NCBI RefSeq assembly: GCF_900104055.1
Contig: NZ_FNJQ01000007.1
Span: forward strand, 1-64,000
Length of the DNA: 64,000 nt
Source: Pseudoselenomonas ruminantium
Lineage (GTDB): Bacteria; Bacillota; Negativicutes; Selenomonadales; Selenomonadaceae
Direction: 5' to 3'
Shown here: positions 25,122 through 33,289 of the stretch, piece after piece
Layout of the letters: each line of letters starts with the position of its first letter
Numbering within the stretch: position 1 is the first letter of the stretch
Notes under the pieces: generated by a model
Told to the model about the DNA's origin: nothing
The model's database searches: none
The model's input: the letters and a program-made list of their open reading frames with translations, nothing else
Translations under genes and position numbers: made by a program

Positions 25122-26221
25122 TACAGGAATTCAGGGATGTTGGGGACGCGCAGGAAAAAAACGCAGTCTGCCGAAAATTCTGCGATCCACAGGCAAATGC
25201 CTATATGATCTTCATGGGGAGGATGGATCGCGAAAACGGTGCTGGAAATTATATCCAAATGTGCTGCGGCGGCATCATGCATCCGCCTAAAGTGAAGTAT
25301 GGCCAAACTCCGGCAGAGACCTTCCGGAATTTTTTTGCGCTCCGGGAGCAGGTGATACGGAACTCGGTGGAACAAGAGGGCAGCGAAGATAAGAAAGGAT
25401 TTTACTGCCATGTCTGTGAGCAGTTTGTCCAGCGGGATGACCGCCCCTGGCATTGCCGTGCCGATATTTCCCTCGTCAATATCACGGTCTCGCCTGCACC
25501 CTGCCAGGGTAATTGCTTTTATTGTGATTTACGGCATGATTGGTATGTATGGCGGGATACCGCAGAGGTGCATGCCGGCTACGAGCGCTTGCTGGAGACT
25601 TTGGCATACGGCAGGAGGAAGGGGCTGATCAGTCCTGAGGCACGATGGGTGTTTGCGTCAGGGGAGATCACCATTCACCCTTACAAGACGCAGTTCTTGG
25701 AATTGCTGGCCGGCCAGTATGCTGTTTTCTGCACCAATGGCTTTTTGTATGATGAAGACCTCGCTGAGTTTATCCGGCAGAATCCCCGTGCCAGGATCAA
25801 TATCTCGCTGGATGCAGGTACGGCAGAAACCTGGAAAAAGGTCAAAGGCTTTGATAATTTTGCGCAGGTCAAGGCCAATTTGAGGCGATACAATGCTGAC
25901 AGTGCGGGCGGCAGCTCCCTGCTGGAATTGAAATACATTGTCTGTCTGGACATGAATGATAAAGAAGAGGACTATCAGGGATTTGTGGGATTTGCTAAGG
26001 AATTGGGGGTCCGTCAGATCACCTTGTCCAGAGATATGCGCTATATGTATGCCAAAGCCTATTTGCCGGGAGGCAATCGCCATTCTAAGCTTATTGCCGC
26101 TGCGGCAAGACTCCATGCCCTGTGCGTGGAAGCTGGCTTTGACATCAAATGGCTGGCCTATACCCAGGCGGATATTGCGGCCATTGAAGCATTATCCGGT
26201 CAGATATCAACAGTACGCTGA
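25118..26221 (+). CDS. radical SAM protein with Cys-rich N-terminus
   Basis: A 367-residue radical SAM protein. The cluster motif PCQGNCFYC (Cys129, 133, 136) sits after an unusual N-terminal region with extra cysteines (C18, C22, C49, C50, C97, C100, C113), which may bind another metal or Fe-S cluster. The SAM-binding GGE motif reads SGE (FASGEITIHP). It has no SPASM tail. Barrel landmarks include FCTNGFLYDEDL and INISLDAGTAETWKKVKG. It overlaps the upstream maturase by 4 bases, so the two are probably co-translated. Substrate unknown; it could modify the peptide or activate another cluster protein. Confidence 0.82.
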   Translation: MIQEFRDVGDAQEKNAVCRKFCDPQANAYMIFMGRMDRENGAGNYIQMCCGGIMHPPKVKYGQTPAETFRNFFALREQVIRNSVEQEGSEDKKGFYCHVCEQFVQRDDRPWHCRADISLVNITVSPAPCQGNCFYCDLRHDWYVWRDTAEVHAGYERLLETLAYGRRKGLISPEARWVFASGEITIHPYKTQFLELLAGQYAVFCTNGFLYDEDLAEFIRQNPRARINISLDAGTAETWKKVKGFDNFAQVKANLRRYNADSAGGSSLLELKYIVCLDMNDKEEDYQGFVGFAKELGVRQITLSRDMRYMYAKAYLPGGNRHSKLIAAAARLHALCVEAGFDIKWLAYTQADIAAIEALSGQISTVR

Positions 26222-26245
26222 GGGCATGGCAAGGGGGGATTTTTC

Positions 26246-26536
26246 TTGTATCCTGTATTAGCGAAATCCAGTGCGTTGGTAACGCAGAAGTTCCGGGAAT
26301 TTTTCTGGCCTACGGTGCTGGCGACCATGGCCCTGCAGGTGGGCACGATCCTGGACAGCATCATCGTGGGCAATCTGCTGGGACCGGATGCCATGGCGGG
26401 TGTCGGGGTATGTATGCCGCTCACACAGATCCTGGGCGCAATTTCAGGGGGTGCGCATGCTGGTGCGCTATGTAATCCCTATGAGCTGAAACAAAAAACA
26501 GCCTTGGATACAGCATATTTCCCTGAGCCGGAATAA
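26246..26536 (+). pseudogene. truncated MATE-family exporter
   Basis: The first ~68 residues (SALVTQKFREFFWPTVLATM, then GTILDSIIVGNLLGPDAMAGVG) match the start of MATE/multidrug antiporters, but after AISGG the frame diverges and ends at 96 residues; full MATE proteins are about 450. A TTG start at 26246 follows GGGGGG. It is probably a deletion remnant of an exporter at the end of the peptide cluster. No later MATE segment is seen before the terminator at 26626. Confidence 0.75.
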
Positions 26537-26625
26537 GCGTTTTATCTTCTGTCTGAAATACAGGATGATTTCGACAATCTGTATGTAAAGAGCATGTGTT
26601 TTTGATGGGTTTACATAACGAAACA

Positions 26626-26664
26626 AAAAGCTTTGGAAAGCGAAAAAATCTTTCCAGGGCTTTT
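26626..26664 (+). terminator. intrinsic terminator ending the peptide cluster
   Basis: AAAAGC...GGAAAG pairs with CTTTCC...GGCTTTT, followed by CTTTTATTT. It separates the peptide cluster from the yerC-his genes. A TATAAT at 26684-26689 may be the next promoter's -10. Confidence 0.8.
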
Positions 26665-26756
26665 CTTTTATTTACGGTTATGCTATAATGAGTGACATAA
26701 TTTCACAAACTAAAGGATTAAAGATAAAAAGCAAACGCATGAAGGAGGAGAGGGAA

Positions 26757-27059
26757 TTGGTTAATCCCAAACTGCGTGATGCGCAGAACGATATGTTGTT
26801 CCAAGCGATATTATCTTTGGAAAACATGGAGGAATGCTATCAGTTCTTTGAAGATATCTGCACGATCAGCGAACTGAAGGCATTGTCTCAGCGTCTGGCA
26901 GTGGCCCGGATGCTGAAAGGGGGACATATCTATGATGATATCGTGGCCCGTACCGGTGCCAGTACGGCAACTATCAGCAGGGTGAAGCGCTGCCTGAACT
27001 ATGGTGCAGATGGCTATAAGATTGTTCTGGACAGGATACCTGCTGATAAGGCAGAGTGA
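26757..27059 (+). CDS. YerC/YecD-family TrpR-related DNA-binding protein
   Basis: A 100-residue regulator. It has the TrpR-like helices FEDICTISELKALSQRLAVARML and the helix-turn-helix IYDDIVARTGASTATISRVKRCLNYG. A TTG start at 26757 is chosen because AGGAGGAGAGGG lies just before it and the length then matches family members; a longer frame starts at 26688 on top of the putative -10. Homologues are often found beside his genes, as here (hisZ 24 bases downstream), so control of histidine biosynthesis is plausible but not proven. Confidence 0.85.
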   Translation: MVNPKLRDAQNDMLFQAILSLENMEECYQFFEDICTISELKALSQRLAVARMLKGGHIYDDIVARTGASTATISRVKRCLNYGADGYKIVLDRIPADKAE

Positions 27060-27083
27060 GTTATTGCGAGGGGAGTAGTGTTC

Positions 27084-28268
27084 ATGGAAAAAGACAGAAG
27101 TTTATTGAAGATTCCTTATGGCACCCGGGATTTCCTGCCGGCTGAAGCGGCGGGGAAACGAGTGGTGGAAACGCGGTTGGCTAAGCTCTTTTCCCAATGG
27201 GGGTATGAAGAGGTCGTGACGCCGTCCATCGAATATCTGGATACCTTGAGCCTGGGCGGCAGTAAAAGTATCGGCAATCATCTTTTCAAGCTCTTTGATA
27301 GGGAAAATAAGACCGTAGCCCTGCGCCATGAAATGACGACTCCCATCGCCAGACTCGTGAGCACCCGCTTGCAGGACAGCCCCCTGCCGCTCAAGCTTTC
27401 CTATATCAGCAGCGTGTTCCGTTATGAGCAGACACAGGCCGGCCGGCAGTGCGAATTCTATCAGGCCGGCGTCGAACTGATGGGCCCGGGCAGTCCCGCA
27501 ACCGATGCGGAAGTCGTGGCCCTGGCTGTAACAGGACTCTTGCGGTCCGGTTTGACGGAATTTACCGTCTGCCTTGGGCAGGTAGAATTCTTGAATGGCA
27601 TCCTCAATCAATACCGTCTGAGTGAACAAGAGCAGGCTGAACTCAAAGAGGCCATGGAACGGCGCAATCTCGTAGAACTCAATCAACTGGTGGATGAACT
27701 GAGCCTGCCGGAAAATGCCAAACAGGTATTGAAGAATCTGCCCCTGCTCAATGGCGGCGAGGAACTGTTGAAGAATGCCTATGATCTGGCCCTCAATGAA
27801 CAGAGCCGCCGGGCGCTGGATAACCTGGCTGAAATCTATCGTCTGCTCAAAGCCTATAAAGTGGAAAAATACGTACGGTTTGACCTGGGGATTATCCGGG
27901 ACTTCAGTTATTATACGGGCATGGTTTTTGAAGTTTACGCGCCGGGGCTGGGATATCCGCTCTGCGGTGGCGGCCGTTATGACCATCTGCTGGCAGATTT
28001 TGGCACGGCCTGCCCGGCTACAGGCTTTGCATTGGGCATCGAACGAATCCTGCTGGCCATCGAGCGGCAGAAACTGCCAATGCACAGCCTGCCTCGCGAT
28101 GTCTATGTGGGTTATGCTCCTGGCAAGGAAGTGGCCGCCATTGAAAGGGCAGCGGCTCTGCGGGAACAGGGTAAATCTGTGGAACTGGCCGTCAGCAGTC
28201 AATCCGAAGCAATGGCGAAAGAAAGCCAGCAGCTTAAAAATTATGCGGCTTTAGAGTATCTGGCATGA
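27084..28268 (+). CDS. hisZ: ATP phosphoribosyltransferase regulatory subunit
   Basis: A 394-residue paralogue of histidyl-tRNA synthetase catalytic cores (YGTRDFLP start; FKLFDRENKTVALRHEMTTPIARLV; FEVYAPGLGYPLCGGGRYDHLL; GFALGIERILLAI). HisZ is not a tRNA synthetase; it binds short-form HisG to form the first enzyme of histidine synthesis and mediates feedback. The short HisG encoded downstream requires it, which supports the call. ATG 27084 follows GAGGGGAG. Its stop overlaps the next start by 4 bases. Confidence 0.93.
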   Translation: MEKDRSLLKIPYGTRDFLPAEAAGKRVVETRLAKLFSQWGYEEVVTPSIEYLDTLSLGGSKSIGNHLFKLFDRENKTVALRHEMTTPIARLVSTRLQDSPLPLKLSYISSVFRYEQTQAGRQCEFYQAGVELMGPGSPATDAEVVALAVTGLLRSGLTEFTVCLGQVEFLNGILNQYRLSEQEQAELKEAMERRNLVELNQLVDELSLPENAKQVLKNLPLLNGGEELLKNAYDLALNEQSRRALDNLAEIYRLLKAYKVEKYVRFDLGIIRDFSYYTGMVFEVYAPGLGYPLCGGGRYDHLLADFGTACPATGFALGIERILLAIERQKLPMHSLPRDVYVGYAPGKEVAAIERAAALREQGKSVELAVSSQSEAMAKESQQLKNYAALEYLA

Positions 28269-28777
28269 TCCAGCGAATCCGGCAATTTTACCGGGCGATG
28301 ACAGCAAGGATAACACCTGCGGATAGACAATGGGTGGAGGAAAGCTTGCCCGCGGATGCACAACAGCTGTTTTATGCGATGCATCCGGCTGACCAGTATC
28401 ATTCCCTGAATGTAGCCAAAACGGCCATGCATTTATCCTCAGAGCATCCTAGCGTAGATAGCGCACTGCTGCTAAGGGCAGCGCTGCTCCATGATGTGGG
28501 GCGTGTGCAGGGAGATATGGATGTTATGGGCAAGGTGTTGGCTGTATTGGTCAAACATTTTTTCCCGCAGAAAGCGCGGCAGCTGGCCGAACAACAGCAT
28601 GGCTGGTTGGAGCATATCATGTATGTCTATTACCATCACCCGGAAATCGGCGCATTCAAACTCGAAACAATCGGCATGACCGAAGAGGCGGCCATTATCC
28701 GCTATCATCATGTCCCGGCTGCAGGAAATGAACCGCTCGAACTCGTGCTATTGCGGGCGGCGGATGAATTGAACTGA
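28265..28777 (+). CDS. HD-domain phosphohydrolase-like protein
   Basis: A 170-residue HD-domain protein: YHSLNVAKTA, ALLHDVGRVQ (the HD pair), YYHHPEIGA and IIRYHHVPAAG supply the metal-binding histidines and aspartates typical of the family. It is translationally coupled to hisZ (ATGA overlap) and precedes hisG by about 70 bases. Substrate is unknown. Insertion of an HD gene between hisZ and hisG is unusual, and a nucleotide-linked role is only a guess. Confidence 0.85.
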   Translation: MIQRIRQFYRAMTARITPADRQWVEESLPADAQQLFYAMHPADQYHSLNVAKTAMHLSSEHPSVDSALLLRAALLHDVGRVQGDMDVMGKVLAVLVKHFFPQKARQLAEQQHGWLEHIMYVYYHHPEIGAFKLETIGMTEEAAIIRYHHVPAAGNEPLELVLLRAADELN

Positions 28778-28794
28778 TATTTGACAATTGACTT

Positions 28795-28819
28795 TTGACC
28801 GGTCAGATTGACTGGTCAA
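28795..28819. promoter_or_regulatory. paired 12-bp palindromes upstream of hisG
   Basis: TTGACCGGTCAG (28795-28806) and TTGACTGGTCAA (28808-28819) lie 13 bases apart, start to start, shortly before hisG. Near-identical sites occur upstream of the L,D-transpeptidase gene (51956-51992). They look like repressor operators; the -35-like TTGACA at 28781 is close by. Confidence 0.55.
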
Positions 28820-28846
28820 TCCAGCGATAGAATTGGAGGCTCGTGT

Positions 28847-29509
28847 ATGAAGTCTGAAATGGAGTATCTTACCATTGCCCTGCCCAAGGGCAAGCTCTTT
28901 GGCCTGTCGGCGGATCTGCTGGCAAAAATCGGCTATACCGCGGAAGGCCTGTCGGATAAATCCCGGAAACTCATCATCACCAATGAGGAGAAGAAGATAA
29001 AATTCATCGTGTCCAAGACTGCCGATGTACCGACCTATGTGGAATATGGGGCGGCAGATATTGGCATCATCGGCAAGGATGTGCTGCTCGAAGCGGAAAA
29101 AGATGTCTATGAACTTTTGGATATGGGCTTTGGCAGATGTCATCTGATGATGGCCGTGCCCAAGGCTGAGAAACGAGCCAAGCTCATGGATTACAACCAT
29201 ACGCGCGTAGCCACGAAATTCCCGCATATTGCTGAGAAATTCTTCCGTCAGCAGGGGATGCAGATGGAATATATCAAGCTCAATGGTTCCATCGAATTGG
29301 GGCCTATCGTGGGACTTTCCGAGAGCATTGTGGATATTGTGGAAACCGGCACCACGTTGAAAGAAAATGATCTGGAGGAAATCGTCTCCATCCAGGAAGC
29401 TACGGCCAGGCTGATTGCCAACCGGGTGAGCTTCAAATTGAAATTTGATCGGATCCATACGTTGGTGGAAGAATTGCGGAAAATCTTAGAAGCGGAGGCA
29501 GCAAAATGA
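28847..29509 (+). CDS. hisG: ATP phosphoribosyltransferase catalytic subunit, short form
   Basis: A 220-residue HisG that joins ATP and PRPP in the first step of histidine biosynthesis. Start YLTIALPKGKLFG, substrate-binding ADIGIIGKDVLLE and the PRPP loop VDIVETGTTLKEN are visible. The C-terminal ACT-like regulatory domain of long HisG is missing, as in forms that need HisZ. ATG 28847 follows TTGGAGG. The stop overlaps hisD by 4 bases. Confidence 0.96.
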   Translation: MKSEMEYLTIALPKGKLFGLSADLLAKIGYTAEGLSDKSRKLIITNEEKKIKFIVSKTADVPTYVEYGAADIGIIGKDVLLEAEKDVYELLDMGFGRCHLMMAVPKAEKRAKLMDYNHTRVATKFPHIAEKFFRQQGMQMEYIKLNGSIELGPIVGLSESIVDIVETGTTLKENDLEEIVSIQEATARLIANRVSFKLKFDRIHTLVEELRKILEAEAAK

Positions 29510-30849
29510 AGATAGTCAAAGCAAGCGAATTAGGCGAGGCAGCCATCAATAAAATGTTGCAGAAACCGGCTTTTGATGAGGTGGAATTGAGCCCCAAGAT
29601 TCGGGAAGCCAATAAGGCAACCTTTGGCAAGGATATGACGGCGGCAGAGCTCGTGGCCCAGATTGTCCGCGATGTGCGCTTCGAAGGTGATAAGGCTGTC
29701 CTGCGCTATACGAAACTGATTGACAAGGTTGATTGCGATATTAAGGATTTGCTGGTAACCGAGGAAGAATTTGCAGCGGCGGAAAAACAGGCAGATCCGG
29801 AAGTCGTTGCTTCCTTGAAAAAAGCGGCAGAGAATGTGCGCCGCTATCATGAGGAGCAGAAGCCGAATTCCTGGATGACTTACCGTGAGCATGGCTCCTT
29901 GCTCGGTCAGTCCCTGATTCCGCTGGATCGAGTCGGCATCTATGTGCCCGGCGGCACGGCGGCCTATCCGTCTTCGGTTATCATGAACGCTATGCCGGCT
30001 GTGGTAGCTGGTGTAGGGGAAATCGTCATGATGGTGCCGCCCAAGAATGGCGCCATCAATCCCTATGTGCTGATCGCCGCCCGCCTGGCCGGAGTCAGGA
30101 AAATCTACAAGATTGGCGGCGCGCAGGCCATCGCTGCCCTGGCCTTTGGCACGGAGACCATTCCCCGTGTCGATAAGATCACAGGTCCTGGCAATATCTT
30201 TGTGACCTTGGCCAAGAAGGAAGTCTATGGTCATGTGGATATCGATATGCTGGCCGGTCCCAGTGAAATCTTGATCGTGGCAGATGAGAGTGCAGATCCG
30301 GTCTATACGGCAGCGGATATGCTGAGCCAGGCTGAACACGATCCCCTGGCTTCGAGCATCGTGATCACTGACAGTGAGAAATTGGCCCGTCAGGTGGCAA
30401 TCGAAGCAGAAAACCAGCTGCAGAAACTGCCCCGGCAGGAAATCGCCCGGGCTTCCATCGAGCGCAATGGCCTGATTGTCATTGCGGACAATATGCAGCA
30501 GGCCCTGCGCTTTGCCAATACTTCGGCGCCGGAGCATCTGGAACTTCTGACGCGCGAACCGTTCCAGCTGTTGCCCTATGTGCGTCATGCCGGAGCCGTG
30601 TTCCTGGGCGCTTATTCGCCGGAGCCGCTGGGCGATTACTTTGCCGGGCCGAACCATGTACTGCCCACGGGCGGCACGGCCCGCTACTACAGCGTATTGA
30701 ATGTGGAAACCTTTATGAAACGCACGAGCCTGATTTCCTATACCCAGCCCGCTTTGGAAGCGGTCAGTGAGGATATCATCCGTCTGGCCGAAACGGAAGG
30801 ACTGCAGGCTCATGCCAATGCAATTCGCTTGAGAAAGGGGAAGATGTGA
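29506..30849 (+). CDS. hisD: histidinol dehydrogenase
   Basis: A 447-residue HisD, which oxidises L-histidinol to histidine in two NAD-dependent steps. Family landmarks include VPGGTAAYPSSVIMNAMPA, KITGPGNIFVTLAKKEVYG, DMLAGPSEILIVAD and SAPEHLELL, with the catalytic and zinc ligands in GPNHVLPTGGTARYY. Length is usual. It is coupled to hisG by a 4-base overlap and is 3 bases ahead of hisC. Confidence 0.97.
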   Translation: MKIVKASELGEAAINKMLQKPAFDEVELSPKIREANKATFGKDMTAAELVAQIVRDVRFEGDKAVLRYTKLIDKVDCDIKDLLVTEEEFAAAEKQADPEVVASLKKAAENVRRYHEEQKPNSWMTYREHGSLLGQSLIPLDRVGIYVPGGTAAYPSSVIMNAMPAVVAGVGEIVMMVPPKNGAINPYVLIAARLAGVRKIYKIGGAQAIAALAFGTETIPRVDKITGPGNIFVTLAKKEVYGHVDIDMLAGPSEILIVADESADPVYTAADMLSQAEHDPLASSIVITDSEKLARQVAIEAENQLQKLPRQEIARASIERNGLIVIADNMQQALRFANTSAPEHLELLTREPFQLLPYVRHAGAVFLGAYSPEPLGDYFAGPNHVLPTGGTARYYSVLNVETFMKRTSLISYTQPALEAVSEDIIRLAETEGLQAHANAIRLRKGKM

Positions 30850-30852
30850 ATT

Positions 30853-31923
30853 ATGTTGAAATACCGTACCGGACTTAAAGATATGCCGTCCTATGATGTG
30901 GTGGAACGGGATTGGAAGATAAAAGTCAACGCCAATGAATGCAATATGAACCTGCCACCGATGGTCGAAGACCGGGTGATGGGCAGATTATCCCGTGTGG
31001 CCTTTAACCGCTATCCAAACGAGGAATATGATTATCTTTGCGAACAGATTGCCGACAATCATAATCTGCAGAAAGAAAATGTCCTGTTGGGCAATGGTTC
31101 CAGTGAAATCATTGAAAAACTCTTTTACTGCTTTGGCGGTACCAAGGCAAAGAAAATCGTCTATCCCGTACCTTCTTTTTCCATGTATGGCATCTACGCC
31201 AAGGCGGCGCAGGCGCAGGGAATCCCCGTGGATCTGAACGAAGATTACACGCTGGACAAGGAAAGATTCGTTCAGGTCGTCAATGAGGAAAAGGCAGGAC
31301 TCGCCGTTATCTGCAATCCCAACAATCCGACAGGCAATGGTTACAGCCTGGCTGATATGGAATATATTGCGGCCAATATTCACAGCAATTGTGCCTTATT
31401 GATCGATGAAGCCTATATGGAATTCTACGGCCAGACCGCAGTGGGGCTGCTGGCCAAATATCCGAATCTGATCGTGGCCAGGACCTTCTCCAAAGCCTAT
31501 GGATTAGCTTCGGCCCGTGTCGGTTATATGCTGGCCTCTAAGGAAATCGTGACGATGATTGGCAAGTCCTATATGCCCTATCATATGAATGTCCTGTCGC
31601 TGGTTACGGCCGATATCGTCTATCAGATGCGTCATGAATATGTACCGCGCATTCAGATGATGATTGCGGAACGCAAACGCATGCTGACGCTTTTGGATAA
31701 ACTTCCCGGCGTAACGGTTTATCCTTCGGAAACGAATTTTATCCTCATAAAATATGCCAAAGCTGAGGATTTAAACAAGTATCTCGAAGAAAAAGGTATT
31801 GGCCTGCGCAGTTTCGGCAGGGCGCCACGGTTGGAAAACTGCCTGCGCATTTCTATGGGGCTGCGGGAAGAAAACGATGCCTGGTACAATGAGATGAAAG
31901 CCTTTGTGGAGGGACGGGCATGA
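30853..31923 (+). CDS. hisC: histidinol-phosphate aminotransferase
   Basis: A 356-residue PLP-dependent class II aminotransferase converting imidazole-acetol phosphate to histidinol phosphate. The PLP lysine lies in RTFSKAYGLAS, with NPNNPTGNGYS and LLIDEAYMEF for cofactor binding. It overlaps hisB by 4 bases. Confidence 0.95.
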   Translation: MLKYRTGLKDMPSYDVVERDWKIKVNANECNMNLPPMVEDRVMGRLSRVAFNRYPNEEYDYLCEQIADNHNLQKENVLLGNGSSEIIEKLFYCFGGTKAKKIVYPVPSFSMYGIYAKAAQAQGIPVDLNEDYTLDKERFVQVVNEEKAGLAVICNPNNPTGNGYSLADMEYIAANIHSNCALLIDEAYMEFYGQTAVGLLAKYPNLIVARTFSKAYGLASARVGYMLASKEIVTMIGKSYMPYHMNVLSLVTADIVYQMRHEYVPRIQMMIAERKRMLTLLDKLPGVTVYPSETNFILIKYAKAEDLNKYLEEKGIGLRSFGRAPRLENCLRISMGLREENDAWYNEMKAFVEGRA

Positions 31924-32507
31924 GTAGAGAAACTGCGGTAAAAAGAGAAACTGCTGAAACGAAGATTGCCCTAAATTTGAATCTGGATGGTACGGGGAAA
32001 AGCCTGCTGGATTCCGGCATTGGCTTTTTTGATCATATGCTGAATCTGATGACAGTCCATGGATTGATGGATCTGGAACTGCGCTGTGATGGCGACTTGG
32101 AAGTCGATGGCCATCATAGCGTGGAGGATATCGGCATTGCCTTAGGCGATGCTTTTAAAGAAGCAATTGGCGATAAAAAGGGAATCTGCCGTTATGGTAC
32201 CTTCTATCTGCCGATGGATGAGGCATTGGCGTTCGTATCCCTGGATATCAGCGGGCGGCCGTTCCTCGTCTATGATGGCGGGGAAATGGCGCCGATGGTG
32301 GGCGGTTTTGATACGGAACTGGTGGAGGAATTCCTGCGGGCTTTTGCGGTGCATGCAGGACTCACCCTCCATGTAAAAGTGCTCTATGGTAATAATACCC
32401 ATCATAAGATTGAAGCGATTTTCAAGGCTTTGGGACATGCGCTGCGGATTGCCGTAAGCCATGATCCAAAGGTCACGGGAGTTCCATCGACGAAAGGGAT
32501 GCTCTAA
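31920..32507 (+). CDS. hisB: imidazoleglycerol-phosphate dehydratase
   Basis: A 195-residue monofunctional HisB. The two metal-binding repeats FFDHMLNLMTVHG / DGHHSVEDIGIALG and HAGLTLHVKVLYG / NNTHHKIEAIFKALG are intact. There is no fused histidinol-phosphatase domain, so that step must be done by a separate enzyme not seen here; the HD gene in the operon is one speculative candidate. Confidence 0.97.
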   Translation: MSRETAVKRETAETKIALNLNLDGTGKSLLDSGIGFFDHMLNLMTVHGLMDLELRCDGDLEVDGHHSVEDIGIALGDAFKEAIGDKKGICRYGTFYLPMDEALAFVSLDISGRPFLVYDGGEMAPMVGGFDTELVEEFLRAFAVHAGLTLHVKVLYGNNTHHKIEAIFKALGHALRIAVSHDPKVTGVPSTKGML

Positions 32508-32519
32508 GGAGGGCGGCTG

Positions 32520-33137
32520 ATGATTGCGATAATTGACTATGGCGTAGGCAATTTATTCAGTGTGGAAAAGGCCTTTGCCGCGCTAGGCGCAGAGGCAAAG
32601 ATTACCAATAATCCGGATGAGATAAAAGCAGCCGAAAAGCTCGTTTTGCCTGGCGTAGGTGCTTTTGGTGACTGCATGAAAAATCTTGAAGGCAGCGGGC
32701 TGATTCCGCTGCTCAAAGAGGAAGTTGCTACCAGCAAGCCGCTTCTGGGAATTTGCGTAGGCTTGCAGATCCTTTTTGATGGCAGCGAGGAATCGCCGGA
32801 AGCGAAAGGCTTGGGGTTCATTCCCGGCCAGGTAAAACGGATTCAGGCTGAGGGGCTGAAAGTGCCGCATATGGGATGGAACCGGCTGCATCTAACTGAA
32901 CCGCGGCAGGAAAAGGATTTGTTCGCGGGGCTGGAGCAGGATAAGGAATATGTGTATTTCGTGCATAGTTATCATGCGGTTCCGGAAGATAAAGCTGTTG
33001 TCACGGCTTTAACAAATTACGGCGGAGAAGTTACGGCTGCGGTACAAAAAGATAATATCATTGCTACGCAGTTTCATCCGGAGAAATCTGGAGATGTAGG
33101 ACTTCATATAATAAAAAACTTTTGCGATTTGAAGTAA
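32520..33137 (+). CDS. hisH: imidazole glycerol phosphate synthase, glutaminase subunit
   Basis: A 205-residue class I glutamine amidotransferase. The nucleophile Cys lies in LLGICVGLQILFDGSEE and the catalytic His/Glu in ATQFHPEKSGDVG. It feeds ammonia to HisF, which is not encoded in this window. GGAGG lies 6-7 bases before the ATG. A 95-bp repeat separates it from hisA. Confidence 0.96.
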   Translation: MIAIIDYGVGNLFSVEKAFAALGAEAKITNNPDEIKAAEKLVLPGVGAFGDCMKNLEGSGLIPLLKEEVATSKPLLGICVGLQILFDGSEESPEAKGLGFIPGQVKRIQAEGLKVPHMGWNRLHLTEPRQEKDLFAGLEQDKEYVYFVHSYHAVPEDKAVVTALTNYGGEVTAAVQKDNIIATQFHPEKSGDVGLHIIKNFCDLK

Positions 33138-33150
33138 ATGCGTAATTATG

Positions 33151-33245
33151 TACTTTTCTTTGGCGCAAAGAAAAGTACCAAAAGAAACAGCGGACTGAAA
33201 TTCCATCCAGGAATTTACGTCCGCGAGCGCTCATCCTTGAGCGCT
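33151..33245 (+). repeat. 95-bp triple-hairpin dispersed repeat, copy A
   Basis: Three inverted repeats in a row: TACTTTTCTTT/AAAGAAAAGTA, GCGGACTGAAATTCC/GGAATTTACGTCCGC, and AGCGCTC/GAGCGCT. The same 95 bp occurs inverted at 45826-45920 with 8 differences, two of which are compensatory in the middle stem. It sits between hisH and hisA. Confidence 0.9.
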
Positions 33246-33289
33246 AGGCGTTTGTGCTGTTTTTCTCTTTGAGGGTATAGGGGGATTCT

